Positions 39,049 through 47,973 of a DNA stretch of 64,000 bases are shown here, piece by piece. The notes beneath the pieces are model-generated. The model worked only from the letters and a program-made list of their open reading frames with translations, did not search any database and was not told the DNA's origin. The stretch's first letter is position 1. Every line of letters begins with the position of its first letter. The stretch covers positions 16,411 through 80,410 of the forward strand of contig REEP01000069.1 in the NCBI GenBank assembly GCA_007695045.1, in the 5' to 3' direction. Both the position numbers and the translations under genes were made by a program. Origin of the DNA: Rhodospirillales bacterium (GTDB lineage Bacteria > Pseudomonadota > Alphaproteobacteria > Rhodospirillales > Defluviicoccaceae).

Positions 39049-40467
39049 CTAAGCCGAGGCGCGCCCTCTCCGGCGACCGCGCGGGCCTTGTCCGCTGCCG
39101 GTCAGCACTCGACCGAGGCCGGCATCGGCGGATTCGCCACCGCCGGCAGGACCGCCGGCAGGCTTGCTTGGTCGCGGGTTGGGTCGTCGTGACGCCCCGG
39201 GCCGGCGCGCCTTTTTCCGCTCCGGCCCTTCGCTGGCAGAGGTGACGCCGGCTCCGACCGGCCTGGCGGCGACAGCGGCCGGCGCTATCGGGCGTATTGA
39301 TGGTATGCTGCAGTCGCTTCCGCTCGTCGTGGCCAGGGTGCGCCCGATCAGCCGCTCGATGTCGGCCAGGAGCCCCCGTTCGTCGCGATCGCAGAGCGAG
39401 ATCGCGGCGCCGCTAGCCCCGGCCCGCGCCGTCCGGCCGATACGATGGACATAGGCTTCCGGCACGTTGGGCAACTCGAAGTTCACCACGTGGGAAATAT
39501 CGTCCACATCGATGCCGCGGGCGGCGATATCAGTGGCGACCAAGATCTGAACACCGGTGCCGCGAAACGCCGCAAGCGTGCGCTCCCGCTGGCTCTGGCT
39601 CTTGTTGCCGTGAATCGCCGCGGCGGAAAGCCCTGCCGCCTGCAAGTGGGCACTGACCCGGTCGGCACCCCGCTTGGTCCGGGTGAAGACGATGGAACGG
39701 CCCACGTCGGCGCCCTTCAACACGTCCACGAGAACGCCGCGCTTTCGCGCATGGTCCACATGCATCACCTGCTGTTGGATACGGTCCACCGGGCGGGCGG
39801 TGGGCGCCAGCGCGATCTCCACTGGGTCGTTCAGGAAATCGTCGGCCAGCATCCGGATCGGCTTCGGCATGGTGGCGGAGAACAAGGTGGTCTGGCGCGG
39901 GGTTGGAACCTTCGCCATGATGCGGCGAATGGCGGGCATGAACCCCAAGTCCAGCATCTGATCGGCTTCGTCCAGAACCACCGTATGAACGGCGTCCAGC
40001 CGCATGGCACCGGTGCCCACATGGTCCAGCAGGCGCCCGGGGGTGGCGATGACGATGTCGACACCGCCGGCCAGGGCCTGGATCTGTGGACCCGGCCGGG
40101 CACCGCCGATGACCACGGCGAACGTGGGTTTCGTGTAACGGCCGTAGGCCCGGATGTTGGCCCCGATCTGGCTGGCAAGTTCACGGGTCGGCGTAATGAT
40201 CAATACGTGGCAGCTGCGCCGGGGTGCCCGGTCGCTGCGGGCAGTCAGACGATGGAGAATGGGGAGAACGAACGCGGCGGTCTTGCCGGTGCCGGTCTGG
40301 GCGGTGCCCAGCACGTCCCGGCCGGCGAGGATCGCCGGTATCGCTTCGCTCTGGATGGGGGTTGATCGGGTATAGCCTTCGGCCGCTACGGCGCGAAGTA
40401 TGGGCTCGGCAAGGCCGAGGTCCGAAAAAGCGGTCAAAATCGGTCTTTCACTGTTGTCGCCGGGCAA
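39049..40467 (-). CDS. DEAD-box ATP-dependent RNA helicase, RhlE-like
   Basis: A 472-residue superfamily-2 helicase. All motifs are present: Q motif with FSDLGLAEPI and TPIQSEAIP, AQTGTGKT, PTRELASQ, TPGRLLDH, VLDEADQMLD, FSATMP, VFTRTKRGAD, ATDIAARGIDVD and HRIGRTARAG. The last 100 residues are a basic, Pro/Arg/Gly-rich disordered tail, as in RhlE proteins, likely for RNA binding. Roles include ribosome assembly and cold-related RNA unwinding. Confidence 0.93.
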   Translation of the reverse strand: MPGDNSERPILTAFSDLGLAEPILRAVAAEGYTRSTPIQSEAIPAILAGRDVLGTAQTGTGKTAAFVLPILHRLTARSDRAPRRSCHVLIITPTRELASQIGANIRAYGRYTKPTFAVVIGGARPGPQIQALAGGVDIVIATPGRLLDHVGTGAMRLDAVHTVVLDEADQMLDLGFMPAIRRIMAKVPTPRQTTLFSATMPKPIRMLADDFLNDPVEIALAPTARPVDRIQQQVMHVDHARKRGVLVDVLKGADVGRSIVFTRTKRGADRVSAHLQAAGLSAAAIHGNKSQSQRERTLAAFRGTGVQILVATDIAARGIDVDDISHVVNFELPNVPEAYVHRIGRTARAGASGAAISLCDRDERGLLADIERLIGRTLATTSGSDCSIPSIRPIAPAAVAARPVGAGVTSASEGPERKKARRPGASRRPNPRPSKPAGGPAGGGESADAGLGRVLTGSGQGPRGRRRGRASA

Positions 40468-40705
40468 GACGGAACCCGCTCGCGCGCAGACGACGTGTCA
40501 TCATTGGGAGGAGGCCCGCGCAGGTCAGCCGCCTGATTAAATGCCCGAAGGCACGATCTCGATGGCAGCGATTGAGATCAATGGCAGCCGATCCAGGAAG
40601 GACGGTAAGACAACGCTGAATGGGCGTCCGCGCGCACTGACCTTCGGCCCCACATATGCGGCGAAACCGGCCCGAACGCAAGCGCTCTCTCACGCTCTCC
40701 TTCCC

Positions 40706-40750
40706 ATGTCGCCATCCCCGCCATGTCGCCATCCCCCATGTCGCCACCTC
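40706..40750. repeat. Short tandem repeat CATGTCGCCATCCCC
   Basis: Three near-identical units built on CATGTCGCCATC follow one another with a period of about 15-17 bases, at the 3' edge of the gamma-glutamylcyclotransferase-like gene and upstream of the helicase gene. On the minus strand this lies at and beyond the stop codon. Possibly replication slippage; no function inferred. Confidence 0.6.
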
Positions 40751-41171
40751 AATCCGGATCGCACATGCCGAACGCCCGCAACCGCGCGATGTACCGCCGC
40801 TTGTGGCGTCGCCGCCACGTGGCAAGGTCCCAGGGCTCGGCGCTGCCGCGCACCCACGGCTGCGGCATGAACACACAGGCCGTGACCGCACGCCCGCCGG
40901 GCCCCTGCACCGACAGACGGTCGACCCAGTAGTCCGGCCCTTCGAATCGCTGCAACCGGATCCGATCGCGCGCGTCCAGCCCAGAGACCAGAACACCGTC
41001 CACCCGGGCCGCGGGATCCGGCACCAGGATCGGATAGGACGCGCCGTCCCGCGCCACCCGGCGGTAGCCGTCCAGACAGGCTCGGCGGCGGTCGGCGGCG
41101 GGCACCGACCGACCCACGACCGAGGCCAGAACGTCCGGATCGGTCAGGGTTCCGTAAAAGAAGAACGTCAC
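40749..41171 (-). CDS. Gamma-glutamylcyclotransferase (AIG2-like) family protein
   Basis: A 140-residue AIG2/GGCT-fold protein. The substrate loop FFYGTLTDPDVL begins at residue 3 and the catalytic Glu is in QRFEGPDYWVDRL near residue 78. Family members cyclise gamma-glutamyl peptides or amines to 5-oxoproline, though many bacterial members are uncharacterised. It lies 12 bases downstream of the Ugd-PGM fusion gene on the same strand. Confidence 0.8.
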   Translation of the reverse strand: MTFFFYGTLTDPDVLASVVGRSVPAADRRRACLDGYRRVARDGASYPILVPDPAARVDGVLVSGLDARDRIRLQRFEGPDYWVDRLSVQGPGGRAVTACVFMPQPWVRGSAEPWDLATWRRRHKRRYIARLRAFGMCDPD

Positions 41172-41183
41172 GCCGATCCCGGA

Positions 41184-43931
41184 CTAGGCGCCCGGCTTGA
41201 TCAGATCAACCGGCGCGGCCACTCCACTCGCCCGAAGCGCATCCGTCAGGGCCGCCACCTGCCGATCCAGGCCCAAGGCGTCCGCCGCCTCGCAGCGGCC
41301 GACCAGCACCGGCTGGGTATTGGAGGCACGCAGCAGCCACCAACCGTCCGGTCCGGTCACCCGGACACCGTCCACATCGTCCACCCGCAAGCCGTTGGCG
41401 TTGGCTGCAAGCCGTGCCCGTACCTCTTCGACGACCGTGAACTTGCGCTCGTCCGCGCAATCGATGCGGATCTCCGGGGTATTGATCATGGCCGGCAGAG
41501 CGTCCTTCATGTCGGCCAGCGACTTGTCGGATCCGGCCAGTATAGCCAACAGCCGCACGGCCGCGTAAAGGGCATCATCGAAGCCGTAGTAGCGGTGTGC
41601 AAAGAAAATGTGGCCACTCATCTCGCCGGCCAACGGTGCTCCGGTCTCCGCCATCAGGGACTTGATCAGCGAATGCCCGGTGCGGCTCATGACCGGCTTC
41701 CCGCCCAGGCGTGCGATCTCGTCGAAGAACACCTGACTGGACTTCACGTCGGCGATCACAGCGGCACCCGGGCATTCGGCCAGCACCGGCCCGGCCAGGA
41801 TGACGAGCAACTGGTCACCCCACAGCACCCGGCCGAGGTGATCCACCACGCCGATCCGGTCGCCGTCTCCATCCAGCGCGATACCGAGGTCGCATCCCTC
41901 GGCAGCCACCACCTCCTTGAGTTGAGCCAGATTGGCTTCCACCGTCGGATCCGGATGATGCGCCGGGAAGCGGCCGTCGACCCGGTCGTTGATCAGGACG
42001 TGTCGACCCGGCAGGCTGCGGCAGAGCTTTTGCAGCACTGCGGCCGCGGCACCGTTGCCGGGGTCCCAGGCGACGTTGAGCGGTCGTCCCGATACCATAT
42101 CGCCGGCCAGCCGGGCCACGTAGGCGTCGTCGACGCTGCACGCCTCCCACCGGCCACGGCCGGCGGTAAAGTCCCCCGACCGCGCCAGTCGGCCAAGCGC
42201 CTGGATGTCCTGCCCGAAGAACGACCGGCCGCCCAGGGTCATCTTGATACCGTTGTAGTCGGGCGGGTTGTGCGAGCCGGTGACGGACATGCCGGCATCG
42301 GTGCCGAGGTGCTTGGTGGCAAAATACAGCATCGGCGTCGGCGCCAGACCGATCCGATGGACGGTCATGCCACCGTCGACCAGGCCGTCCACAAGAGTTT
42401 TTTCCAGCAGCGGGGAGGTCAGTCGACCGTCATAGCCAACCGCCACGGATTGCCTGTTCTGTTGTCGCGCGAGGGTCGCGAAGGCACGGCCGATGGCATA
42501 GACGTCCTCGACCGTGAGGGTATCGCCCACGATGCCGCGCACGTCGTACTCGCGGAGAATGCTCGGATGCACCGCAGCCGGGCCGTAAACCACCGTTTTG
42601 GCGGCGGGGCCGCTGGTGGGGGGAAGCGCGGGTCGGCCGACGCTCACATACGTGAACCCTGCGGCCGCCATTTCCGCCGGCTCGTACACGTTGCGCAGGT
42701 CGATCATCACCGGCGCCTTGAGCAGGCCCTTGACCCGATCCAGGTCGAGCGCGCGGAATTCATTCCATTCCGTCAGAATGGCGACGGCATCGGCCTCCTC
42801 AAGGCAATCATAAGCATCGTCGCACCATGTGACGTCGCTCAGCAGCGCCTTGGCCTCGTGCATGCCTTCGGGATCGAATGCCCGAATGCGTGCCCCGCCC
42901 TTCTGCAAAACAGGCACGATGCCGAGGCTCGGGGCATCCCGCATGTCATCGGTGTTGGGCTTGAAAGTCAGCCCCAGCACAGCGATGGTCTTGCCAGCCA
43001 CCGACCCGCCGCAGGTGGCGATGATCTTGTCGGCCATGCGCTGCTTGCGCTGGTCGTTGATGTCCACAACGGTCTCGACGATCCTGACCGGGCTGCCGGA
43101 ATCGCGGGCCGTGCGCGCCAGCGCCAGGGTATCTTTGGGAAAGCACGAACCGCCATAGCCGGGACCGGCATGCAGGAATTTGCGGCCGATCCGGCCGTCG
43201 AGGCCGATACCCCGGGCGACGTCGTGGACATCGGCACTTACCTGTTCGCACAGATCCGCCATCTCGTTGATGAACGTGATCTTGGTGGCCAGGAAGGCGT
43301 TGGCGGCATACTTGATCAGTTCCGACGACGTCCGCGAGGTGAATACGATCGGCGTCTCGATCAGGTACAGCACCCGGTACAACTGGCGCATCACCTCGCG
43401 CGCCCGCTCGCTTTCGGTGCCGATCACCACCCGATCCGGCCGCATGAAGTCGTTGATGGCCGAGCCTTCGCGCAAAAACTCCGGGTTGGAGACCACGTCG
43501 AAATCCGCGTCCGGGCGAACCCGGCGGATCAGGCGTTCCACCTCGTCGCCGGTGCCGACCGGCACGGTGGACTTGTTGACCACCACCGTGTAGCCGTCCA
43601 TCGCCGTCGCGATTTCTTCCGCTGCGGCATAGACGTACGACAGGTCCGCATGACCGTCGCCGCGACGGCTCGGCGTCCCGACCGCGATGAACACCGCATC
43701 CGTGCCCTTTACGGATTGCGCCAGGTCGGTCGAGAAGCGCAGCCGACCGGCTTGAACATTCCCGGCCACCAAGGCATCGAGACCCGGTTCGAAGATCGGT
43801 ATCTCGCCCCGACGCAGGCGGTCGATCTTTCCGGCATCCTTGTCGACGCAAACCACGTTCACGCCGAATTCAGAGAAACACGCGCCGGAGACCAGGCCCA
43901 CGTAGCCCGAGCCGATCATCGCGATGTCCAT
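41184..43931 (-). CDS. Fused UDP-glucose 6-dehydrogenase / phosphoglucomutase-phosphomannomutase
   Basis: A 915-residue two-enzyme fusion. Residues 1-433 are a complete UDP-glucose dehydrogenase: NAD loop GSGYVGLVSGACFSEFG, VVNKSTVPVGTG, NPEFLREGSAI and catalytic Cys263 in GYGGSCFPKD. After a linker of about 20 residues (434-455, Pro/Ala-rich), residues 456-915 form a full alpha-D-phosphohexomutase: HPSILREYDVRGIVG, phosphoserine 553 in VTGSHNP, the metal loop ALDGDGDRIGV at about 685-695, GEMSGHIFF and the C-terminal phosphate loop LLRASNTQPVLVGR. Stand-alone relatives of each part are about 435 and 460 residues. With the upstream galU the locus covers Glc-6-P to Glc-1-P, UDP-Glc and UDP-GlcA, precursors of capsule or LPS. 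Confidence 0.93.
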   Translation of the reverse strand: MDIAMIGSGYVGLVSGACFSEFGVNVVCVDKDAGKIDRLRRGEIPIFEPGLDALVAGNVQAGRLRFSTDLAQSVKGTDAVFIAVGTPSRRGDGHADLSYVYAAAEEIATAMDGYTVVVNKSTVPVGTGDEVERLIRRVRPDADFDVVSNPEFLREGSAINDFMRPDRVVIGTESERAREVMRQLYRVLYLIETPIVFTSRTSSELIKYAANAFLATKITFINEMADLCEQVSADVHDVARGIGLDGRIGRKFLHAGPGYGGSCFPKDTLALARTARDSGSPVRIVETVVDINDQRKQRMADKIIATCGGSVAGKTIAVLGLTFKPNTDDMRDAPSLGIVPVLQKGGARIRAFDPEGMHEAKALLSDVTWCDDAYDCLEEADAVAILTEWNEFRALDLDRVKGLLKAPVMIDLRNVYEPAEMAAAGFTYVSVGRPALPPTSGPAAKTVVYGPAAVHPSILREYDVRGIVGDTLTVEDVYAIGRAFATLARQQNRQSVAVGYDGRLTSPLLEKTLVDGLVDGGMTVHRIGLAPTPMLYFATKHLGTDAGMSVTGSHNPPDYNGIKMTLGGRSFFGQDIQALGRLARSGDFTAGRGRWEACSVDDAYVARLAGDMVSGRPLNVAWDPGNGAAAAVLQKLCRSLPGRHVLINDRVDGRFPAHHPDPTVEANLAQLKEVVAAEGCDLGIALDGDGDRIGVVDHLGRVLWGDQLLVILAGPVLAECPGAAVIADVKSSQVFFDEIARLGGKPVMSRTGHSLIKSLMAETGAPLAGEMSGHIFFAHRYYGFDDALYAAVRLLAILAGSDKSLADMKDALPAMINTPEIRIDCADERKFTVVEEVRARLAANANGLRVDDVDGVRVTGPDGWWLLRASNTQPVLVGRCEAADALGLDRQVAALTDALRASGVAAPVDLIKPGA

Positions 43932-43950
43932 GAGCGTACCCTCCTTCGCG

Positions 43951-44895
43951 CTACCGGCTGGCGACAGCCGGGAGCCGTTGATTCAACATTGTCGCCTCGG
44001 CTCCGTCCGGCGTGGCATCGCGGTCCGGATCGTACTTGGCGAGCATGGCGCGTACCCGGTCCGCCATGTCCGGCCGTTCCAGCGCGAACGCAACGTTCGC
44101 TTCGAGGTAGCCAACCTTGCTGCCGCAGTCGAACCTGCGACCAACGAACTGATAGCCGTGGAACGGCACCAAGCCGATCGTCCGCGCCATCGCGTCCGTC
44201 AACTGGATCTCGCCGCCGGCGCCGCGCTCCTGGTTTTCCAGAACCGTGAGCACGATCGGCTGCAGGATGTAGCGCCCGATGATGCCGAGCCGGGACGGAG
44301 CGTCGGCCGGGTTCGGCTTCTCCACCAGGGCCCGGGCGGCGACCAGCCGGTCCGATCTCTTGCCGGGATCGAGAATGCCGTAGCGCCGGGTTTCCTCCGC
44401 CGCCACCTCCTCGATCGCCACCATGTTGCCACCGACCTCCCGATGGGCGTCGACCATCTGCTTGAGACAGCCCGGCCGATTGAGGATCAGATCGTCGGCC
44501 AGGAGGACGGCGAACGGCTCGTCGGCAATGAAGTTGCGCGCGCACCACACGGCGTGGCCGAGCCCGAGAGGCTCCTGCTGGCGCGTGTAGGCGATATGCC
44601 CCGGAGGCGGCATCCATTCCAGCACCGAGTCCAGCACGTCCGTCTCGTTGCGCGCTCTCAGCGCCAGTTCCAGTTCCACGCTGTGATCGAAGTGGTTTTC
44701 GATGGCGCTCTTGGCCCGGCCGGTGACGAAGATGAATTCCTCGATTCCGGCCTCGCGCGCTTCCTCGACGGCGTACTGGATGAGCGGCTTGTCCACCACG
44801 GGTAGCATTTCTTTCGGCATCGCCTTGGTGGCCGGAAGAAAGCGGGTGCCGAGCCCGGCAACGGGAAAGACGGCCTTGCGCAAGGGTTTGGGCAT
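43951..44895 (-). CDS. galU: UTP-glucose-1-phosphate uridylyltransferase
   Basis: A 314-residue nucleotidyltransferase making UDP-glucose. Motifs: KAVFPVAGLGTRFLPATKAMPKEMLPVVDKPLIQY (core AGLGTRFLPATKA), FVTGRAKSAIENHFD, QQEPLGLGHAVWCA, AVLLADDLI and GEIQLTDAMA. Start ATG 44895 gives the family N-terminus. It is 19 bases upstream of the Ugd-PGM gene, supporting a UDP-glucuronate operon. Confidence 0.95.
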   Translation of the reverse strand: MPKPLRKAVFPVAGLGTRFLPATKAMPKEMLPVVDKPLIQYAVEEAREAGIEEFIFVTGRAKSAIENHFDHSVELELALRARNETDVLDSVLEWMPPPGHIAYTRQQEPLGLGHAVWCARNFIADEPFAVLLADDLILNRPGCLKQMVDAHREVGGNMVAIEEVAAEETRRYGILDPGKRSDRLVAARALVEKPNPADAPSRLGIIGRYILQPIVLTVLENQERGAGGEIQLTDAMARTIGLVPFHGYQFVGRRFDCGSKVGYLEANVAFALERPDMADRVRAMLAKYDPDRDATPDGAEATMLNQRLPAVASR

Positions 44896-45151
44896 GGTAA
44901 CTCCGCGCGTGATCGAGGTTTTCGATGCGAATACAACAGGGAAGCGCGCCCCTTCTGCCACAGCTGGCGCGTTTGTGCAACCTCAGGCTGATTTACAACG
45001 AGAAGCCTAGCACGAATGTCTTAACATGTCTTGGCAGGCCGGCGACAGTCGCAAGAATATCGCCGCACTGTGCATTCGGGGGTCGCTTGCGGGCGGCCAT
45101 GCCCGCTGCTACCGTCGGGATCCTGCTCGACAGTGCCTGGATCGCCGATTG

Positions 45152-45631
45152 ATGCGCGACCTGCTCAGCCATTTCGACGCCGACGGCAATGCCGTGATGG
45201 TCGACGTTTCGGACAAGGCGGAAACCGACCGCACCGCCCAGGCCCGCGCCACCGTCACCATGGCGCCGGCGACCCTGGCACGCATCCGTTCGGGTGGGCT
45301 CGCCAAGGGCGATGTCCTGGCGGTCGCGCGCCTGGCCGGGATCATGGCCGCCAAGCGCACTCCGGATCTGATCCCGTTGTGCCACCCCCTGCCGCTGACC
45401 GCGGTGTCCCTCGATCTCGTCTGCGATGATGCGGCCAGCGCCGTACACATCACCGCGACCTGCCGTCTGACCGGGCGCACCGGCGTGGAGATGGAAGCCC
45501 TCACCGCGGCGACGGTGGCGGCTCTGACCGTCTATGACATGTGCAAGGCGGTCGATCGTGGCATGCATATCACCGACATCCATCTCACCCACAAATCGGG
45601 CGGCCGGTCCGGCACTTTCCAGGCATCCTGA
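45152..45631 (+). CDS. moaC: Cyclic pyranopterin monophosphate synthase MoaC
   Basis: A 159-residue molybdenum-cofactor enzyme acting after MoaA. Motifs: [37 protein letters not shown] with the conserved [29 protein letters not shown] and the C-terminal [10 protein letters not shown]. The start is ATG 45152; the open frame upstream (from 45026) is not conserved. It is immediately followed by moeA. Confidence 0.95.
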   Translation: MRDLLSHFDADGNAVMVDVSDKAETDRTAQARATVTMAPATLARIRSGGLAKGDVLAVARLAGIMAAKRTPDLIPLCHPLPLTAVSLDLVCDDAASAVHITATCRLTGRTGVEMEALTAATVAALTVYDMCKAVDRGMHITDIHLTHKSGGRSGTFQAS

Positions 45632-45657
45632 CATGCCGGCCAGGCACCCTGACATGC
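45619..45657 (+). repeat. 21-bp-period direct duplication across the moaC/moeA junction
   Basis: CCAGGCATCCTGACATGC (45619-45636) recurs as CCAGGCACCCTGACATGC (45640-45657) with one mismatch. Each copy contains a TGA-C-ATG unit, so the duplication copies the moaC stop and a moeA start codon, leaving two in-frame moeA start candidates seven codons apart. Confidence 0.85.
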
Positions 45658-46889
45658 TTTCGGTGGACGATGCCGTCGCCATGGTCGCGGGCGCCTTCCG
45701 GCCGCTGCCGCCGGAACAGATCGGCCTCGGCACCGCGCTCGGGCGGGTGCTGGCCGAGGACGTGGCCGCCCGGGTGAGCCAGCCGCCGGTCGCCGTGTCC
45801 GCCATGGACGGCTATGCCTTGGCAACCGGGGGCGCAACTGGCGGCGCCACCGGGGGCCATGGGGCCCGGACCGCGACGTTCCGGGTCGTGGGCGAAGCCA
45901 TGGCCGGGAAGGGCTTCGCCGGCACCTTGGGACGGGGCGAAGCCGTCCGCATCGCCACGGGCGCCCCGATCCCGGCGGGTGCCGACGCCATCGTCATCCA
46001 GGAGGAGGCGCAGCGTGACGGAGATCGCATCACCGCGCTCACCACAATCCAGCCGGGACGATGGATCCGGGCGGCAGGGCTCGATTTCGCCGCCGGCCAG
46101 GTGCTGCTGTCGGCCGGTCGCACCCTGACGGCCCGCGATATCGGCCTGCTCGCGGCGATGAATGTCCCCTGGCTGCGGGTCCGGCGCAAGCCCAGAGTGG
46201 CCGTGCTCGCCACCGGGGACGAACTGGTCATGCCCGGCGAAAGCCCCGCCCCGGATCAGATCGTCGCGGCCAACAGCGTCGCCATCGCCGCCTGCGTGGC
46301 TGTTTTCGGCGGCGACACCATCGACCTCGGCATCGCCGCCGATACCCCGGAGGCTCTGGCCGAGCGGATGGCCGGCAGCCGCGGCAGCGACCTTATGGTG
46401 ACCATCGGCGGCGCCTCCGTCGGCGACCGCGACCTGATCGCCCGCATGCTCGGCGCCGAAGGCCTCGCCCTCGGCTTCCACAAGGTGGCCATGCGCCCCG
46501 GCAAGCCGCTGATCTTCGGGACGCTGGGCGACCTGCCGGTGCTGGGCCTGCCGGGCAACCCGGTCTCCGCCGGCGTCACCGCGCTGCTGTTCCTCAAGCC
46601 CGCCGTGGATGCCATGCTGGGGCGGACGGAGGCTGAGCCGGCGACGACGGCACGCCTGGGCCGCGATCTCGACGCCAACGACAACCGCCAGGATTACCTG
46701 CGCGCAACCTTGTCGCGCGGACCCGACGGCGACTTCCTGGCAACACCGTTCGACCGCCAGGACAGCGCCATGCTCTCAGGCTTCGCCGCCGCCGACTGCC
46801 TGGTGGTCCGCCCCCCGGGCGCCGCGGCGGCCGGCGCCGGCGACCGCGTACCAGTTTTGCTGTTCCCGCCCGGCTTGGCCGGGTTCTGA
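45633..46889 (+). CDS. moeA: Molybdopterin molybdotransferase MoeA
   Basis: A 418-residue enzyme inserting molybdate into molybdopterin. Motifs: VAVSAMDGYAL, GRGEAVRIATGAPIPAGADAIVIQEE, TARDIGLLAAMN, VAVLATGDELV, GGASVGDRD and FGLPGNPVS-like VLGLPGNPVSAGVTALLFLKP (core LPGNPVS). A low-complexity Gly/Ala/Thr insertion sits near residue 70. Because of the duplicated junction the start may be ATG 45633 or ATG 45654. Confidence 0.93.
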   Translation: MPARHPDMLSVDDAVAMVAGAFRPLPPEQIGLGTALGRVLAEDVAARVSQPPVAVSAMDGYALATGGATGGATGGHGARTATFRVVGEAMAGKGFAGTLGRGEAVRIATGAPIPAGADAIVIQEEAQRDGDRITALTTIQPGRWIRAAGLDFAAGQVLLSAGRTLTARDIGLLAAMNVPWLRVRRKPRVAVLATGDELVMPGESPAPDQIVAANSVAIAACVAVFGGDTIDLGIAADTPEALAERMAGSRGSDLMVTIGGASVGDRDLIARMLGAEGLALGFHKVAMRPGKPLIFGTLGDLPVLGLPGNPVSAGVTALLFLKPAVDAMLGRTEAEPATTARLGRDLDANDNRQDYLRATLSRGPDGDFLATPFDRQDSAMLSGFAAADCLVVRPPGAAAAGAGDRVPVLLFPPGLAGF

Positions 46890-46971
46890 TCCCGCGCCGG
46901 CTTGATCGCCATCGGGGCCGTGGCTAGTGTGGCCGCGCAGTCCGGACGGCAGAGCGGAGGCGGGTGACAGC

Positions 46972-47973
46972 ATGGACGTGCGCGACGGCTTTGTGGAAAC
47001 CATCGGCAACACCCCCTTGCTCCGGCTGCGCCGCGCATCGGAGCAAACCGGCTGCACCATCCTCGGCAAGGCGGAGTTTCTCAACCCCGGCAGCTCCGTG
47101 AAGGACCGGGCGGCGCTCTTCATCGTGCGGGATGCGGAGCAACGCGGTCTGCTGCGCCCGGGGGGGACGATCGTGGAAGGCACCGCCGGCAACACCGGCA
47201 TCGGCCTCGCCCTGGTGGGAAATGCCAGGGGCTACCGCACCGTCATCGTCATCCCGGAAACCCAGAGCCAGGAAAAGAAGGACATGCTGCGCCTGTGCGG
47301 GGCCGAGGTCCGGGAAGTGCCGGCGGTGCCGTATCGGGACCCCAACAACTACGTCAAGGTGTCAGGCCGTCTCGCCGAGGAGCTGGATGCGAGCGAACCC
47401 AACGGCGCGATCTGGGCCAACCAGTTCGACAACACCGCCAACCGGCGGGGCCATTACGCCACCACCGGGCCCGAGATCTGGCGGCAGACCGAGGGTCGGG
47501 TGGACGGGTTCATCTGCGCCGTCGGCACCGGCGGAACGCTGGCCGGCGTGGGCATGTTCCTGAAGGAGCAGAGGCCCGATGTGGTGATCGGCCTCGCCGA
47601 CCCCATGGGTGCCGCGCTCTACCACTACTACACCCACGGCGAGTTGAAGGCCGAGGGCGAGTCGATCACGGAGGGGATCGGGCAGGGTCGGATCACCGCC
47701 AACCTGGAAGGGGCACCGGTCGACCGGGCCTATCAGATCCCGGATGCGGAGGCGCTGCCGATCGTGTTCGACCTGTTGCAGCACGAGGGTCTGTGCATGG
47801 GCAGCTCCTCCGGCATCAACGTGGCCGGCGCCATCCGCCTCGCCCGCGACCTCGGGCCCGGCCACACCATCGTCACCATTCTCTGCGACTTCGGCACCCG
47901 CTATCAGAGCAAGCTGTTCAATCCGGCCTTCCTGCGCAGCAAGGGCCTGCCGACGCCGCCGTGGCTCGCTTGA
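46972..47973 (+). CDS. cysK: Cysteine synthase (O-acetylserine sulfhydrylase family)
   Basis: A 333-residue PLP enzyme. Signatures: IGNTPLLRL at residue 11, the PLP lysine in NPGSSVKDRAALFIV, VEGTAGNTGIGLAL, the phosphate loop AVGTGGTLAGVG, and the Ser in CMGSSSGINVAGA. The version with PMGAALYHYYTHG and the C-terminal KLFNPAFLRSKGL belongs to a distinct alphaproteobacterial cysteine-synthase-A subgroup. It begins the cysK-sseA-metC sulfur module. Confidence 0.92.
   Translation: MDVRDGFVETIGNTPLLRLRRASEQTGCTILGKAEFLNPGSSVKDRAALFIVRDAEQRGLLRPGGTIVEGTAGNTGIGLALVGNARGYRTVIVIPETQSQEKKDMLRLCGAEVREVPAVPYRDPNNYVKVSGRLAEELDASEPNGAIWANQFDNTANRRGHYATTGPEIWRQTEGRVDGFICAVGTGGTLAGVGMFLKEQRPDVVIGLADPMGAALYHYYTHGELKAEGESITEGIGQGRITANLEGAPVDRAYQIPDAEALPIVFDLLQHEGLCMGSSSGINVAGAIRLARDLGPGHTIVTILCDFGTRYQSKLFNPAFLRSKGLPTPPWLA

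Noticed and set aside
42566..42632. Frameshift artefact as origin of the Ugd-PGM fusion
   Set aside because: Both alternative frames stay open for more than 40 codons after the G-run, so adding or removing a base would not recreate two separate genes with a normal stop and start.
40656..44249. Open plus-strand frame of 1197 codons
   Set aside because: It lies opposite the Ugd-PGM and galU genes and spans their intergenic gaps, as expected for a random GC-rich shadow frame; no domain is recognisable.
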